Assembly (NCBI GenBank): GCA_017541885.1
Contig: JAFXYF010000015.1
Location: 62,001-126,000, forward strand
Source: Bacilli bacterium
Lineage (GTDB): Bacteria; Bacillota_I; Bacilli_A; RF39; UBA660
DNA: 64,000 nucleotides
Direction: 5' to 3'
The translations under genes and the position numbers were made by a program. The notes below the pieces were generated by a model. The model did not search any database. It worked only from the letters and a program-made list of their open reading frames with translations, and was not told the DNA's origin. How positions within the stretch are numbered: position 1 is the stretch's first letter; every line of letters starts with the position of its first letter. Shown one piece after another: positions 34,412 through 42,541 of this stretch.

Positions 34412-34912
34412 ATGAATAAAGGAATTTTAACAGTTGGAATTATCTTACTTGCTTTAATCGCATTAAACTTATTAAATGTTTTAAATAATTATTCAACAGG
34501 TAGTGAATTAGATTATTACTTATTAAAAGAAACTACTGATGCTGCTATGATTGATGCTTTAGATCCTTTCTATAAATCAACTTGTGGATTATATCGTATC
34601 GATAAAGAGAAGTTCGTAGAGAGCTTCCTTTATCGATTCGCAACTAACGTAGATGCATCTAGAGCTTATACAATTGGATTCTATGATATTAATGAAGTTC
34701 CACCAAAAGTAAGTGTAAAAATTGATTCAGGAACTTCAATCGGATTCAATACAGGAACTGGTGGTAGTGGTGATAAATTAGCTGCTAATATTTCTACTAG
34801 TTACGATGCAGTATTGGAAACAAACTATAAATCTGATGTTCAAACTGAGATGGGATTATTATTAAACTCAAGTGAATGTCAAAATCTTCGTGAACTTTAC
34901 GGGGAGGCTTAA
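34412..34912 (+). CDS. Small one-TM TadE/pseudopilin-like protein
   Basis: A 166-residue protein with a hydrophobic N-terminus (residues 5-25: ILTVGIILLALIALNLLNVL) directly followed by a charged helix and a small soluble domain with two Cys (near 60 and 156). This is the layout of TadE-like pseudopilins and minor pilins, as also seen at 39553 and 40037. Function as an accessory pilus subunit is inferred from layout and neighbours. AGGAGG lies 11 bases upstream, with a purine-rich stretch closer to the ATG. Confidence 0.62.
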   Translation: MNKGILTVGIILLALIALNLLNVLNNYSTGSELDYYLLKETTDAAMIDALDPFYKSTCGLYRIDKEKFVESFLYRFATNVDASRAYTIGFYDINEVPPKVSVKIDSGTSIGFNTGTGGSGDKLAANISTSYDAVLETNYKSDVQTEMGLLLNSSECQNLRELYGEA

Positions 34913-34931
34913 AAAGTAAAGGAGGATAAAA

Positions 34932-35744
34932 ATGGGAAATTTAACTACAGGACTAAGAAAATTTTTACAAAATAAAAATACAGTCACAGTTATTGGTGTT
35001 GTACTTGCAATATTTATATTATATTTTGCATATACAATGCGTATTAAAAGTTCTATTAATCCAATTAATGTTCCATATGCTGCTGAACAAATTGATCCAG
35101 GAGTACAAATTACTGAGAGTATGATTGCTACTAGACAAGTACCTCCTTCAATGTTAGAGGGAGATGTAATCACTAATATGGGTGAATTAGTAGATAAGTA
35201 CTCTGCAGTAGATACTGTTATTCCAAAAGGAAGTTTGTTCTATAAGAGAGCTGTTGTAGAAAAAGAACAGTTACCTACAAATATTATTCTTCAATATCCA
35301 AAAGGATATGTACTATATAACTTATCAGTTGATACAGCTAGTACTTATGGTAACTCTGTATATCCTGGTAACTATATTGATATATATCTAAAGGCAGTTA
35401 ATAAAATTAATGAAAATGATCCTAAGGCGTTAACTAAAGATGCTGATAAGATTATGTTAGGAAAATTATTTGCTAACATTGAAGTATTAGCTGTTAAAGA
35501 TAGTTCTGGTAAACCTGTTTTCCAAAATATTGATGAGAACAGAACTCCAGCAATGGTAGTATTTGCTTTACCAGAAGAATATTATATCTTGCTTAAGAAA
35601 GCAGAATTTATGAGAACTTATGATACAACATTAATTCTTGTTCCTACAAACGAAAGTTTAAAGGATGAACCTGGAGATCTTGAAAAATCAAGTGACCAAT
35701 TAACACAATGGATTAATGAACATACATATTGGACAGAAAGTTAA
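34932..35744 (+). CDS. SAF-domain protein, CpaB/RcpC-like
   Basis: A 270-residue protein. One membrane span (residues 17-37) precedes a SAF domain: VPYAAEQIDPGVQITESMI (residues near 48-66) with the PKGSLFYKRAV strand near 110. The order of TM, SAF domain and beta-rich C-domain is that of CpaB/RcpC, a Tad pilus envelope component, and of FlgA-like proteins. It lies directly upstream of the CpaF-like ATPase, as in Tad loci. AAGGAGG precedes the ATG. Confidence 0.85.
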   Translation: MGNLTTGLRKFLQNKNTVTVIGVVLAIFILYFAYTMRIKSSINPINVPYAAEQIDPGVQITESMIATRQVPPSMLEGDVITNMGELVDKYSAVDTVIPKGSLFYKRAVVEKEQLPTNIILQYPKGYVLYNLSVDTASTYGNSVYPGNYIDIYLKAVNKINENDPKALTKDADKIMLGKLFANIEVLAVKDSSGKPVFQNIDENRTPAMVVFALPEEYYILLKKAEFMRTYDTTLILVPTNESLKDEPGDLEKSSDQLTQWINEHTYWTES

Positions 35745-35790
35745 TAAAAAGAGAATAAATAAAAAGATTATAAAAAGGGAAGTGAGTTAA

Positions 35791-37584
35791 ATGAATGAAA
35801 ATATATTTGACAAGTTAGACTTTGGACCATTTCGTTCATTATTAGATGATGATGATATCACCGATATTTCTTATGATAACAATGGACAGATTTGGATTCG
35901 TTCTTTAACTCAAGGATCTATGAGAGTTGAAATTGAAGGGGCCACTCCTGAATTCGTTGAGAAGTTGGCCTTTCAATGTTCTAACGTTATGGGTACTACA
36001 TTTAACAATGCTAAGCCATTCTTAGATGCTGAGTCTGCAGAGTTACGTATGAACTTTGTACATCAGTCTATAGCTACAAATGGTATTGCATTAGTTATTC
36101 GTAAAACTCCAGCTAAGATTCGTCTTGATAAAGACAAATTATTAAAAGAAGATTATTTTACTGAAGCAATACATGATTTCTTAATTAAATGTGTTGAAGG
36201 TCACTGTAACATAATGGTTGCTGGAGAAACTGGTTCTGGTAAAACTGAGTTTGTTAAATATTTAGCATCTCATACAATTACTAATGAAAAGATTATTACT
36301 ATTGAGGATACTTTGGAGTTACACTTAGACAAGATTTATCCTCAAAGAGATATTGTTGCGATGAAGACAAACAATGTTGCTAGTTACTCAGATGTATTAG
36401 TTACTTGTATGCGTCAGAATCCAAAGTGGATTCTACTTTCCGAGGTTCGTTCTGCAGAAGCTGTTTCTGCTGTACGTAACTCTATTTCATCAGGACACAA
36501 CATCTTATCAACAATCCATGCTGATAAGGCATCTGCTATACCATATCGTCTTTATTCATTAATGGAGACTGACTTGGATGTACATCAATTCTTATCAACG
36601 ATTTATCGTTATATTCAATTAGGTGTACATATCAAAGCATTCTATAGTAAAGAATATGGTAAGTTCCATCGTGAGCTAGATGAAGTTTGTGAATTTTATG
36701 TTGATGAAAATAATGAACCAAAGTCTAGAATAATTTATCAAAAACAAATGGGTAAAATGATGATGTGTAAACCATCAGCTCATTTGACAGAATATATTGA
36801 AAATCAAAATATCGATATTAGTAGTATCATTAGAGATCTTCCAGACGAACTTCCAATTACGGAGTATACTGGAGAAGATGAGAAAGTGGCTGCTAGTGAA
36901 GAGAACAATGTCACAAAAGAAGACGAAAATAAAGAGGAGACTCCTGCAGAGGAAGCTTCCACAAAACCTGTTGAAGAAAACAATGTAGTTTCTACAGAAA
37001 CTACTGAAAATAATAATATTTCAACAGAACCTGTGGAAGAAAATAATGTAGTTCCTATTGAGACTACTGAAAATAATAATATTTCAACAGAACCTGTGGA
37101 AGAAAATAATATTCCTTCTGTTCCGGTAGTTCCACCAGTATTGGGTGATGGACCTGTTCTTGTTGGTACTGAAGACAATAAAGAGAATGTTCCTGGAGCA
37201 AAACCAGATGAAGAAACAAATGTTGTTGTAGGTGCTGAGCTTGGTAAAGCAGAGTCTGTTCCAGTAGTTGATGCTTCTGGTGATGTTCAATTAGGTAATT
37301 CAGCTGTTTCTACAATGGTTCCTGAAATTGGTAGTGCTGATCCAAATGTATTAGCTGCTAACCAACCTGACGTTGTACCTATGGCTCCACCTGTTGATAA
37401 TCCAGTTCCTTTACCTGCACAACCTACACAACCTGTTATTCCTAATGGTGTACCTGTTAATCCACAACAGCCTACTCAGGTTATTGTTCCACAGCCACCA
37501 ACTCAGGTTGCTGTTCCTACTCAAGTTATTCCACAAACCGCAACTAATCCTGTGATGCCTAATGTTGTACGTTTGGAAGGGTAG
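35791..37584 (+). CDS. CpaF/TadA (VirB11-type) ATPase with long disordered tail
   Basis: A 597-residue secretion ATPase that powers pilus assembly as a hexamer. Walker A is GETGSGKT (residues 145-152), an Asp box-like segment is TIEDTLEL, and the LLSEVRSAEAV and SSGHNILSTIHA segments give the Walker B and His-box regions. Core homology ends near residue 355. The remaining 240 residues are low-complexity: two and a half 21-residue repeats rich in E, N and T, then a Pro/Gln/Val-rich tail. Such a tail is absent from typical CpaF. It is followed 12 bases later by the TadB gene. Confidence 0.92.
   Translation: MNENIFDKLDFGPFRSLLDDDDITDISYDNNGQIWIRSLTQGSMRVEIEGATPEFVEKLAFQCSNVMGTTFNNAKPFLDAESAELRMNFVHQSIATNGIALVIRKTPAKIRLDKDKLLKEDYFTEAIHDFLIKCVEGHCNIMVAGETGSGKTEFVKYLASHTITNEKIITIEDTLELHLDKIYPQRDIVAMKTNNVASYSDVLVTCMRQNPKWILLSEVRSAEAVSAVRNSISSGHNILSTIHADKASAIPYRLYSLMETDLDVHQFLSTIYRYIQLGVHIKAFYSKEYGKFHRELDEVCEFYVDENNEPKSRIIYQKQMGKMMMCKPSAHLTEYIENQNIDISSIIRDLPDELPITEYTGEDEKVAASEENNVTKEDENKEETPAEEASTKPVEENNVVSTETTENNNISTEPVEENNVVPIETTENNNISTEPVEENNIPSVPVVPPVLGDGPVLVGTEDNKENVPGAKPDEETNVVVGAELGKAESVPVVDASGDVQLGNSAVSTMVPEIGSADPNVLAANQPDVVPMAPPVDNPVPLPAQPTQPVIPNGVPVNPQQPTQVIVPQPPTQVAVPTQVIPQTATNPVMPNVVRLEG
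36967..37125 (+). repeat. 63-bp tandem repeat in the ATPase tail
   Basis: Units begin at 36967, 37030 and 37093 (each starting CCTGT), with a 63-base period, about 2.5 copies, encoding 21-residue units with PVEENNVV and ENNNISTE. Copy number may vary between strains. Confidence 0.85.
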
Positions 37585-37596
37585 GAGTGTGATGAT

Positions 37597-38499
37597 ATGT
37601 ATTTAGAAGAGTTCTTTATCATTGTAATCTTTGTAGTTGCGATTTATTTATATCGTAATTATAAGGGTGAGAATGTTGGTAAATATGTATTAGGACAAGT
37701 ACAAGGTATGTATGAAAAATTTGCTCCATATTCTTTCCAAGTAGTTCGTGAAAAGACTAAGCAGCTTGGTCAAGAATATACTGTTAAGCAGTATGCTATG
37801 CAAGTGGCAATCTTTGCTGGGTTTGCTGGAGTAGTTTCATATTTATATTTCTATAATTTGATTATTAGTGTTATATATGCTGCTATTGCAGTTTCATTTG
37901 TACCATACTTAGCATTTCTAAGATGTAAAAAAGTATATTCAGAATTTATCTTTGAGCAAATTCAAGTTTATACTTCAAATACTATTATGGAATTTGGTAC
38001 TACACAATCTTTTGTTAAAGCGTTAGAGGGTGTATGTAACTCAGGAGTATTAGAAGATCCAGTCTTAGCTGATGTAAGACAAATGATTAATATGAGTTAC
38101 GATAATGGTACAATTGATGAAGCACTTGACTATATGTCAAAACTTTATCCATATTACATAGTTAAAAATATGCATCAATTATTTTTACAAATTACTAAAG
38201 AGGGTGCACAAAACTCTGCAGACTCTTTAGAGAACATGCAATTAGATATCGATATGCTTGTTGAAAGTGTATATCGAGATAGAATTGAAAGAGCAACATT
38301 CCATAAATCATTCTTACAATTCGGTATTATGCTTTACCTATTAGTAATGTTAGTTCAATACTTATTAGGAAGAGATACATACTTGCAATTACTAGAAAGA
38401 TGGTATGTTCAGTTTTTGATGCATGGTGTATTAATTGTAAACACTTTCTTCTTAGTTAAAGGAGAAAAATACTATTATGAGAATGTAGGTGCTGAATAA
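37597..38499 (+). CDS. TadB-like pilus platform membrane protein
   Basis: A 300-residue inner-membrane protein of the GspF/TadB class. Hydrophobic segments are near 5-20, 70-88, 90-108, 243-262 and 270-288. Between them is the cytoplasmic four-helix GspF domain with TIMEFGTTQSFVKALEG and GAQNSADSLENMQ. TadB and TadC form the platform that couples the CpaF ATPase to subunit extrusion. The stop overlaps the TadC start by one base (TAATG), a sign of coupled synthesis of the pair. Confidence 0.87.
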   Translation: MYLEEFFIIVIFVVAIYLYRNYKGENVGKYVLGQVQGMYEKFAPYSFQVVREKTKQLGQEYTVKQYAMQVAIFAGFAGVVSYLYFYNLIISVIYAAIAVSFVPYLAFLRCKKVYSEFIFEQIQVYTSNTIMEFGTTQSFVKALEGVCNSGVLEDPVLADVRQMINMSYDNGTIDEALDYMSKLYPYYIVKNMHQLFLQITKEGAQNSADSLENMQLDIDMLVESVYRDRIERATFHKSFLQFGIMLYLLVMLVQYLLGRDTYLQLLERWYVQFLMHGVLIVNTFFLVKGEKYYYENVGAE

Positions 38500-39302
38500 T
38501 GGAGATACTAATTGTTGGTGCTATTATCATGTTTGTATTAATTTACAATAATACTATTGATAAGGATAAGTTTTTTGCAGATAACCAAAAATATTTGGAA
38601 ATGTTAAAAGAAGATGATTACCAATTTTTGGTTTATGCTAGATATGGAGAAGATGTAGATGTAGATCAATTATATTCAAAGAGAATTACAATGGGATTCA
38701 TTGCTTTCTTATTTGTATTAGTATTATCTATATCTGGAAATAATTCAGTTGAAATAATTAATGCTCAATTCTTTTTAAATCTTGTTGTTGCTGTTGTTGT
38801 TGCTTATGCAATATTTAAATTACCTTATACTCAATTAAAAGGTTATTATAAACAACACTTACAAGAGATTGATATTATGCTTCCATATTATTTAAAGAGT
38901 TTAGAGATTTTAATTCAACATTATACTGTTCCGGTTGCAATAGGTAAGTCTATTGGAGATGCTCCTGAAATATTTAAACCGGGACTTAGAAAAATGATAG
39001 ATAGAATCAATTCTGGTGATTCTTCTGTTGATCCTTATATGGAATTTGCTAATACATATCCTGTAAGAGATTCAATGAGAATGATGAGACTTTTATATCG
39101 TCTTGGAATTGGTTCACAAGAGAGAAAACAAGAAAGACTTATGATGTTTTCTAAAACAGTTTCTTCTTTACAAAATAAAGCTCGTGAAACTAAATATAAA
39201 GAGCGTTTAAACCATATGGAAAGTCAAACAATGGTAATGCTTGTTTGTACAGGAATTGGTGTTATGCTAGTTATCTTAATCTCTATGATGATGATGTTCT
39301 AG
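38499..39302 (+). CDS. TadC-like pilus platform membrane protein
   Basis: A 267-residue GspF-type protein, the partner of TadB. Membrane segments are near 2-18, 57-75, 85-105 and 245-266. The cytoplasmic segment (MLPYYLKSLEILIQHYTVPVA region near 128) is the TadC-type helical domain. It ends the first operon part: a new promoter for the small pilin lies 25 bases beyond. Confidence 0.86.
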   Translation: MEILIVGAIIMFVLIYNNTIDKDKFFADNQKYLEMLKEDDYQFLVYARYGEDVDVDQLYSKRITMGFIAFLFVLVLSISGNNSVEIINAQFFLNLVVAVVVAYAIFKLPYTQLKGYYKQHLQEIDIMLPYYLKSLEILIQHYTVPVAIGKSIGDAPEIFKPGLRKMIDRINSGDSSVDPYMEFANTYPVRDSMRMMRLLYRLGIGSQERKQERLMMFSKTVSSLQNKARETKYKERLNHMESQTMVMLVCTGIGVMLVILISMMMMF

Positions 39303-39326
39303 TATGTAAAGATGCTTTTTTAAGAA

Positions 39327-39355
39327 TTGTTATTTCAAATATAGTTTGTTATAAT
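39327..39355 (+). promoter_or_regulatory. Promoter of the Flp-like pilin gene
   Basis: TTGTTA (39327-39332), 17-base spacer, TATAAT (39350-39355). It gives the small pilin its own transcription start inside the locus, as expected for an abundant subunit. Confidence 0.72.
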
Positions 39356-39390
39356 GAATTTATGATAGGAAAGGAAAGGTGATTCATTAA

Positions 39391-39537
39391 ATGAAAGCTG
39401 CTACTGGTGAATTAAACTTAACTGTTATTACTCTTTTAGCAATTGCTGCTGTTATTGCTTTCTTCTGGGTAATGTGGCCAACTATTCAAAACACAATTAA
39501 TGCACAATGGACAAATCTATCTACATATAGAGGATAA
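39391..39537 (+). CDS. Flp-like small pilin candidate, 48 residues
   Basis: A short frame starting ATG 39391, eight bases after AAAGGTGA and ending TAA at 39537. The product is a six-residue leader-like start, then G6-E7, a 22-residue hydrophobic helix (about 9-31) and a short polar tail ending NLSTYRG. Size, single helix and location directly after TadB/TadC match Flp/Tad major pilins, although the usual G-x4-E spacing is not kept. Own promoter and ribosome site support translation. It is easily missed by gene callers because of its length. Confidence 0.75.
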   Translation: MKAATGELNLTVITLLAIAAVIAFFWVMWPTIQNTINAQWTNLSTYRG

Positions 39538-39552
39538 TAATAGGAGGTTTGC

Positions 39553-40026
39553 ATGAAAGAGGCTTTTGGAGGAATATTTAATTTTTTCTTTTTAATTATA
39601 TTCCTTGTTATTGTAATTGGAGTCTTAGGACTTACTTTTTCCTACACGAAAGCTTTTAAAATGAAGAATGCTATAATCTCTGTCATTGAAGAATACGAGG
39701 GCTCTGGCTGCTATCCTGAAATAAGTGGATCAGCATCTAGTGATACAGCTTGTCGTAGAGCTATTAAACAAAAAGCACAGGATTTAAAGTATAATCCTGT
39801 TTCTTTGAATTGTGATGCAACGTGTAGTGAAAACAGCGGTATGTGTAAGGGTGGAGACATATACTGTTATGAAATTCATACCACTCATAAAAATGGTAAA
39901 AAATATGCTGTGTTTAGAGTTGTAACACAGGTAGATATTAGTTTTCCTATTATTGAAAGAATTATGGGAATTAGATTCTTTCAAGTAGCGGGAGATTCTA
40001 AAGAAATTCAGTTACAGACAAAGTAG
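39553..40026 (+). CDS. TadE-like minor pilin, first of a pair
   Basis: A 157-residue protein. A long hydrophobic N-terminal helix (residues 8-30) is followed by YTKAFKMKN and a small Cys-containing domain (six Cys between about 53 and 103). It ends with VVTQVDISFPIIERIMGIRFFQVAGDSKEI, a hydrophobic and beta pattern (residues near 123-152) typical of TadE/TadG proteins. The next gene has the same YTKAF-MKN-II and DI-IPI blocks, so they are paralogues. GGAGG precedes the ATG. Confidence 0.72.
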   Translation: MKEAFGGIFNFFFLIIFLVIVIGVLGLTFSYTKAFKMKNAIISVIEEYEGSGCYPEISGSASSDTACRRAIKQKAQDLKYNPVSLNCDATCSENSGMCKGGDIYCYEIHTTHKNGKKYAVFRVVTQVDISFPIIERIMGIRFFQVAGDSKEIQLQTK

Positions 40027-40036
40027 GTGAGAATTC

Positions 40037-40516
40037 ATGAATGAAGGTATGGGAAGTACAACAATGATTGTTATAATTATTGTCTTTATTTCTGTTGTTT
40101 CTGCATATATGGCTTACAATGTAAACTATACTAAAGCTTTTCGTATGAAGAATAAGATTATTGCTTTATATGAAGAATATGATGGTGATTGTGGAGCTGA
40201 TTGTAAGGAAGAAATTGCTGAATATGCGAAAGACATTGGTTATACGAGCATAAATAATCTTCGTTGTGAGGAAAGCTACTTTAAACCAGATGATCCATCT
40301 GTTAGAACACAAACTTTTGATAGATATGGATACTGTGAATACAAAGTAAATGTTGTAAAGAGTTCAAATCCATCTGTACATAGGGATAATAATAGTGATC
40401 CTGGATATTATTATCGTATTCTTACTCGTATTGATATTAATATTCCTATAGTTCAAAATGTATTGGATTTAAGAATTTTAAATATTACAGGAGATACAAA
40501 AGTATTTAATAATTAA
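40037..40516 (+). CDS. TadE-like minor pilin, second of a pair
   Basis: A 159-residue paralogue of the preceding protein: N-terminal hydrophobic helix (residues 8-28), YTKAFRMKNKII, an EEYDGDCGADC segment, and a C-terminal ILTRIDINIPIVQNVLDLRIL strand-helix region followed by ITGDTK. Cysteines probably form disulfides outside the cell. It starts ten bases after its paralogue. The pair resembles TadE/TadF in Tad pilus loci. Confidence 0.72.
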   Translation: MNEGMGSTTMIVIIIVFISVVSAYMAYNVNYTKAFRMKNKIIALYEEYDGDCGADCKEEIAEYAKDIGYTSINNLRCEESYFKPDDPSVRTQTFDRYGYCEYKVNVVKSSNPSVHRDNNSDPGYYYRILTRIDINIPIVQNVLDLRILNITGDTKVFNN

Positions 40517-40543
40517 TTGCAAGAATAAAAGGGTGTTGATACT

Positions 40544-41599
40544 ATGGATATTGTAGTTGCAAATCAGTATAGAGATGAAATAATGAATCTTGATGCTGAC
40601 ATTATTAAAAGTGTTAATGGTGAATATGATGCAGCTGAGATAGGAGAAATGTTTAAAGATTTCTTCTTTGACCGTTTAATAATTGATGTTACTGCATTAA
40701 AGTCATATGATGACTATAATATATATAAGAGATTAATTGCTTATATAGATCCAGATAAAATAGTATTTTTACTTCCGGAAGGAAGTAAGCTTTGTACCCC
40801 TAGTTTTTTAAATCAATTAATTCAGATGAAAATTTATAACTTTACAACTAATGTTAGTGGAGTTTCTTATTTACTTAAGAAACCAAATACTTATAAAGAA
40901 GTAGAACATATTGCTAAGATGGCTGAGAAGGCACCTCCTACAGAACCTCCTGCACCTAAGGAGATAGTGGAGCTTGTAGAAGAGAAAAGTGCTCCTCAAG
41001 CTAGTGTTCCTGTAAAGAGTGAACCTAAGAAGAGCAGTACTATTATTCTTGGTGTTAGAAATGTTACAGCTTCTGCTGGAGCAACAACACTAATTTATAT
41101 GATGCTTAAGGAGTTATCACTTGTTTATGGACAAGAAAAAGTTTTAGCAATAGAAATAGATAAAAATGATTTCCCTTATTTTTATGATAAGAGAATGATT
41201 TCTATTAAACAAGATAATTTAAGAGCAACATTAGATAAATATTCAAATATGAAAGTAATATTAATGGATTTAAACGGATGTAGAGAGAGTTCTTTTTGTA
41301 AAGATATTATTTATTTAATTGAACCATCTACATTAAAATTAAATCGATTAATTCAGAGAAATAGAATTGTATTTCAAAGCCTTGTGGGCAAAAAAGTTGT
41401 ATTAAATCAAAGTATTTTACAAAATAATGATGTTTTTGATTTTGAGTCTGAAGCAGGTATTAAGATATTCTATAATATGCCTCCATTAGATGAGAGAAAG
41501 AGAAATTCAGTTATTGCAGATTTGTTGTCACAATTGGGATTAATTAATTCTTCTGTTAGTGATGGATCTGGAAAAATATTTGGTTTATTTAGACGTTAA
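40544..41599 (+). CDS. TadZ/CpaE-like protein with degenerate P-loop
   Basis: A 351-residue cytoplasmic protein. An N-terminal receiver-like domain (1-125) and a proline/lysine linker (127-165) lead to a MinD/ParA-like domain starting ILGVRNVTASAGATTL. The deviant Walker A should read KGGxGKTT; here ASAGATT (residues about 176-182) lacks the GK lysines, so ATP binding is doubtful. VILMDLNG (near 245) fits the Walker B position. TadZ/CpaE proteins place Tad pili at the pole, and some have lost ATPase activity. Last gene of the Tad-like part before the strong promoter at 41603. Confidence 0.75.
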   Translation: MDIVVANQYRDEIMNLDADIIKSVNGEYDAAEIGEMFKDFFFDRLIIDVTALKSYDDYNIYKRLIAYIDPDKIVFLLPEGSKLCTPSFLNQLIQMKIYNFTTNVSGVSYLLKKPNTYKEVEHIAKMAEKAPPTEPPAPKEIVELVEEKSAPQASVPVKSEPKKSSTIILGVRNVTASAGATTLIYMMLKELSLVYGQEKVLAIEIDKNDFPYFYDKRMISIKQDNLRATLDKYSNMKVILMDLNGCRESSFCKDIIYLIEPSTLKLNRLIQRNRIVFQSLVGKKVVLNQSILQNNDVFDFESEAGIKIFYNMPPLDERKRNSVIADLLSQLGLINSSVSDGSGKIFGLFRR

Positions 41600-41602
41600 C
41601 AA

Positions 41603-41632
41603 TTGACAAAGAGTTGTTGATAATATTATAAT
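41603..41632 (+). promoter_or_regulatory. Strong promoter of the first VirB2-like gene
   Basis: TTGACA (41603-41608), 18-base spacer, TATAAT (41627-41632). Confidence 0.78.
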
Positions 41633-41654
41633 TAATTAAGAAGGAGTGGTCGTA

Positions 41655-41984
41655 ATGGCAAATCTAGTTCAATTCGGTGCAATCGATGCATGCGGAGGAT
41701 TATTACCAATCGTAAGAGTTATTAAGAAAGGAATTTTCCCAATTTTCCAATTAGGTATTCCAATTCTATTAATTCTTTTAGGTACTATTGATTTAGGAAA
41801 AGCTGTTATTTCTAGTGATGAAAAAGAAGTTAAGGCTGCACAAAGTAGATTAATTAAGAGATTTATTTATGCTGCGTTAGTATTCTTTGTAGTAACTTTT
41901 GTTTCTGTATTAATGAATATGGTTGCTCAAGGTGGACAAGGAGATACAGCTAGCTGGGAAAACTGCTGGAGAGCAGCTGGTTAA
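41655..41984 (+). CDS. VirB2/TrbC-like pilin-type protein
   Basis: A 109-residue protein with two hydrophobic helices (about 25-45 and 70-92) separated by a short charged loop, the VirB2/TrbC-type layout. The loop and second helix (DLGKAVISSDEKE, IKRFIYAALVFFVV) are matched in the next gene. It lacks a clear signal peptide. It has its own strong promoter and terminator, consistent with high expression of a structural subunit. ATG 41655 follows AAGGAGTGG. Confidence 0.72.
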   Translation: MANLVQFGAIDACGGLLPIVRVIKKGIFPIFQLGIPILLILLGTIDLGKAVISSDEKEVKAAQSRLIKRFIYAALVFFVVTFVSVLMNMVAQGGQGDTASWENCWRAAG

Positions 41985-41998
41985 AATTACGAGAAAAG

Positions 41999-42024
41999 AT
42001 AGCAATTTATTGCTATTTTTTTTT
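41999..42024 (+). terminator. Intrinsic terminator between the two VirB2-like genes
   Basis: ATAGCAA (41999-42005), loop TTTA, TTGCTAT (42010-42016), T tract to 42025. It isolates the first pilin gene transcriptionally. Confidence 0.87.
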
Positions 42025-42052
42025 TCATTTGATATACTTATTATGATATAAT
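42023..42052 (+). promoter_or_regulatory. Promoter for the VirB2-to-VirD4 part
   Basis: TTTCAT (42023-42028), 18-base spacer, TATAAT (42047-42052). The -10 overlaps an in-frame upstream ATG, which is therefore not the start. Confidence 0.6.
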
Positions 42053-42071
42053 GTTTAACGGAGTGGTTAAT

Positions 42072-42527
42072 ATGAAAAAAGCGATAATCGTTGGTATATT
42101 TATGTTTATTTCACTATTTGCTTTTGTTCCAGTTCAAGCGCATGCTGTGTCTTTCTCAGATGGCGTATTGATTGCTGCAAAAACTAATATTTCGGACTTA
42201 ACTGATGGATATAATCAAACACAAGATTGCGATGGATCTGATTCATTATTAGGTAATCCTGATGATGAAAATTCTGTTGCATGGTTATTAAATAAAATTT
42301 TAACTTATGCCACAATAATTGGTATGGTTTTAGTAGTAGTTTTAAGTAGTATTGATTTCTTAAAAGTTATTACTAAGGGTGATGATGAGGCAATGCAAAA
42401 AGCTGCTAAGAAACTTGCTTTACGTTTAGTATTTGCAGCATTATTATTCTTTGTACCAACTCTTGCTGCTGCGTTATTAGATTTATTTGGTTTAACATCT
42501 GAATCCACTTGTGGAATTGGTCAATAG
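42072..42527 (+). CDS. VirB2/TrbC-like pilin with signal peptide
   Basis: A 151-residue protein with a clear Sec signal (residues 1-26, VQAHA cleavage region), an acidic linker, and two membrane helices (about 80-100 and 118-140). The segment SSIDFLKVITKGDDEAMQKAAKKL (residues near 96-119) parallels the preceding protein. The layout fits VirB2-type T4SS pilins. CGGAGTGG precedes the ATG at 42072. Confidence 0.75.
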   Translation: MKKAIIVGIFMFISLFAFVPVQAHAVSFSDGVLIAAKTNISDLTDGYNQTQDCDGSDSLLGNPDDENSVAWLLNKILTYATIIGMVLVVVLSSIDFLKVITKGDDEAMQKAAKKLALRLVFAALLFFVPTLAAALLDLFGLTSESTCGIGQ

Positions 42528-42541
42528 GAGAGGTGATATAG

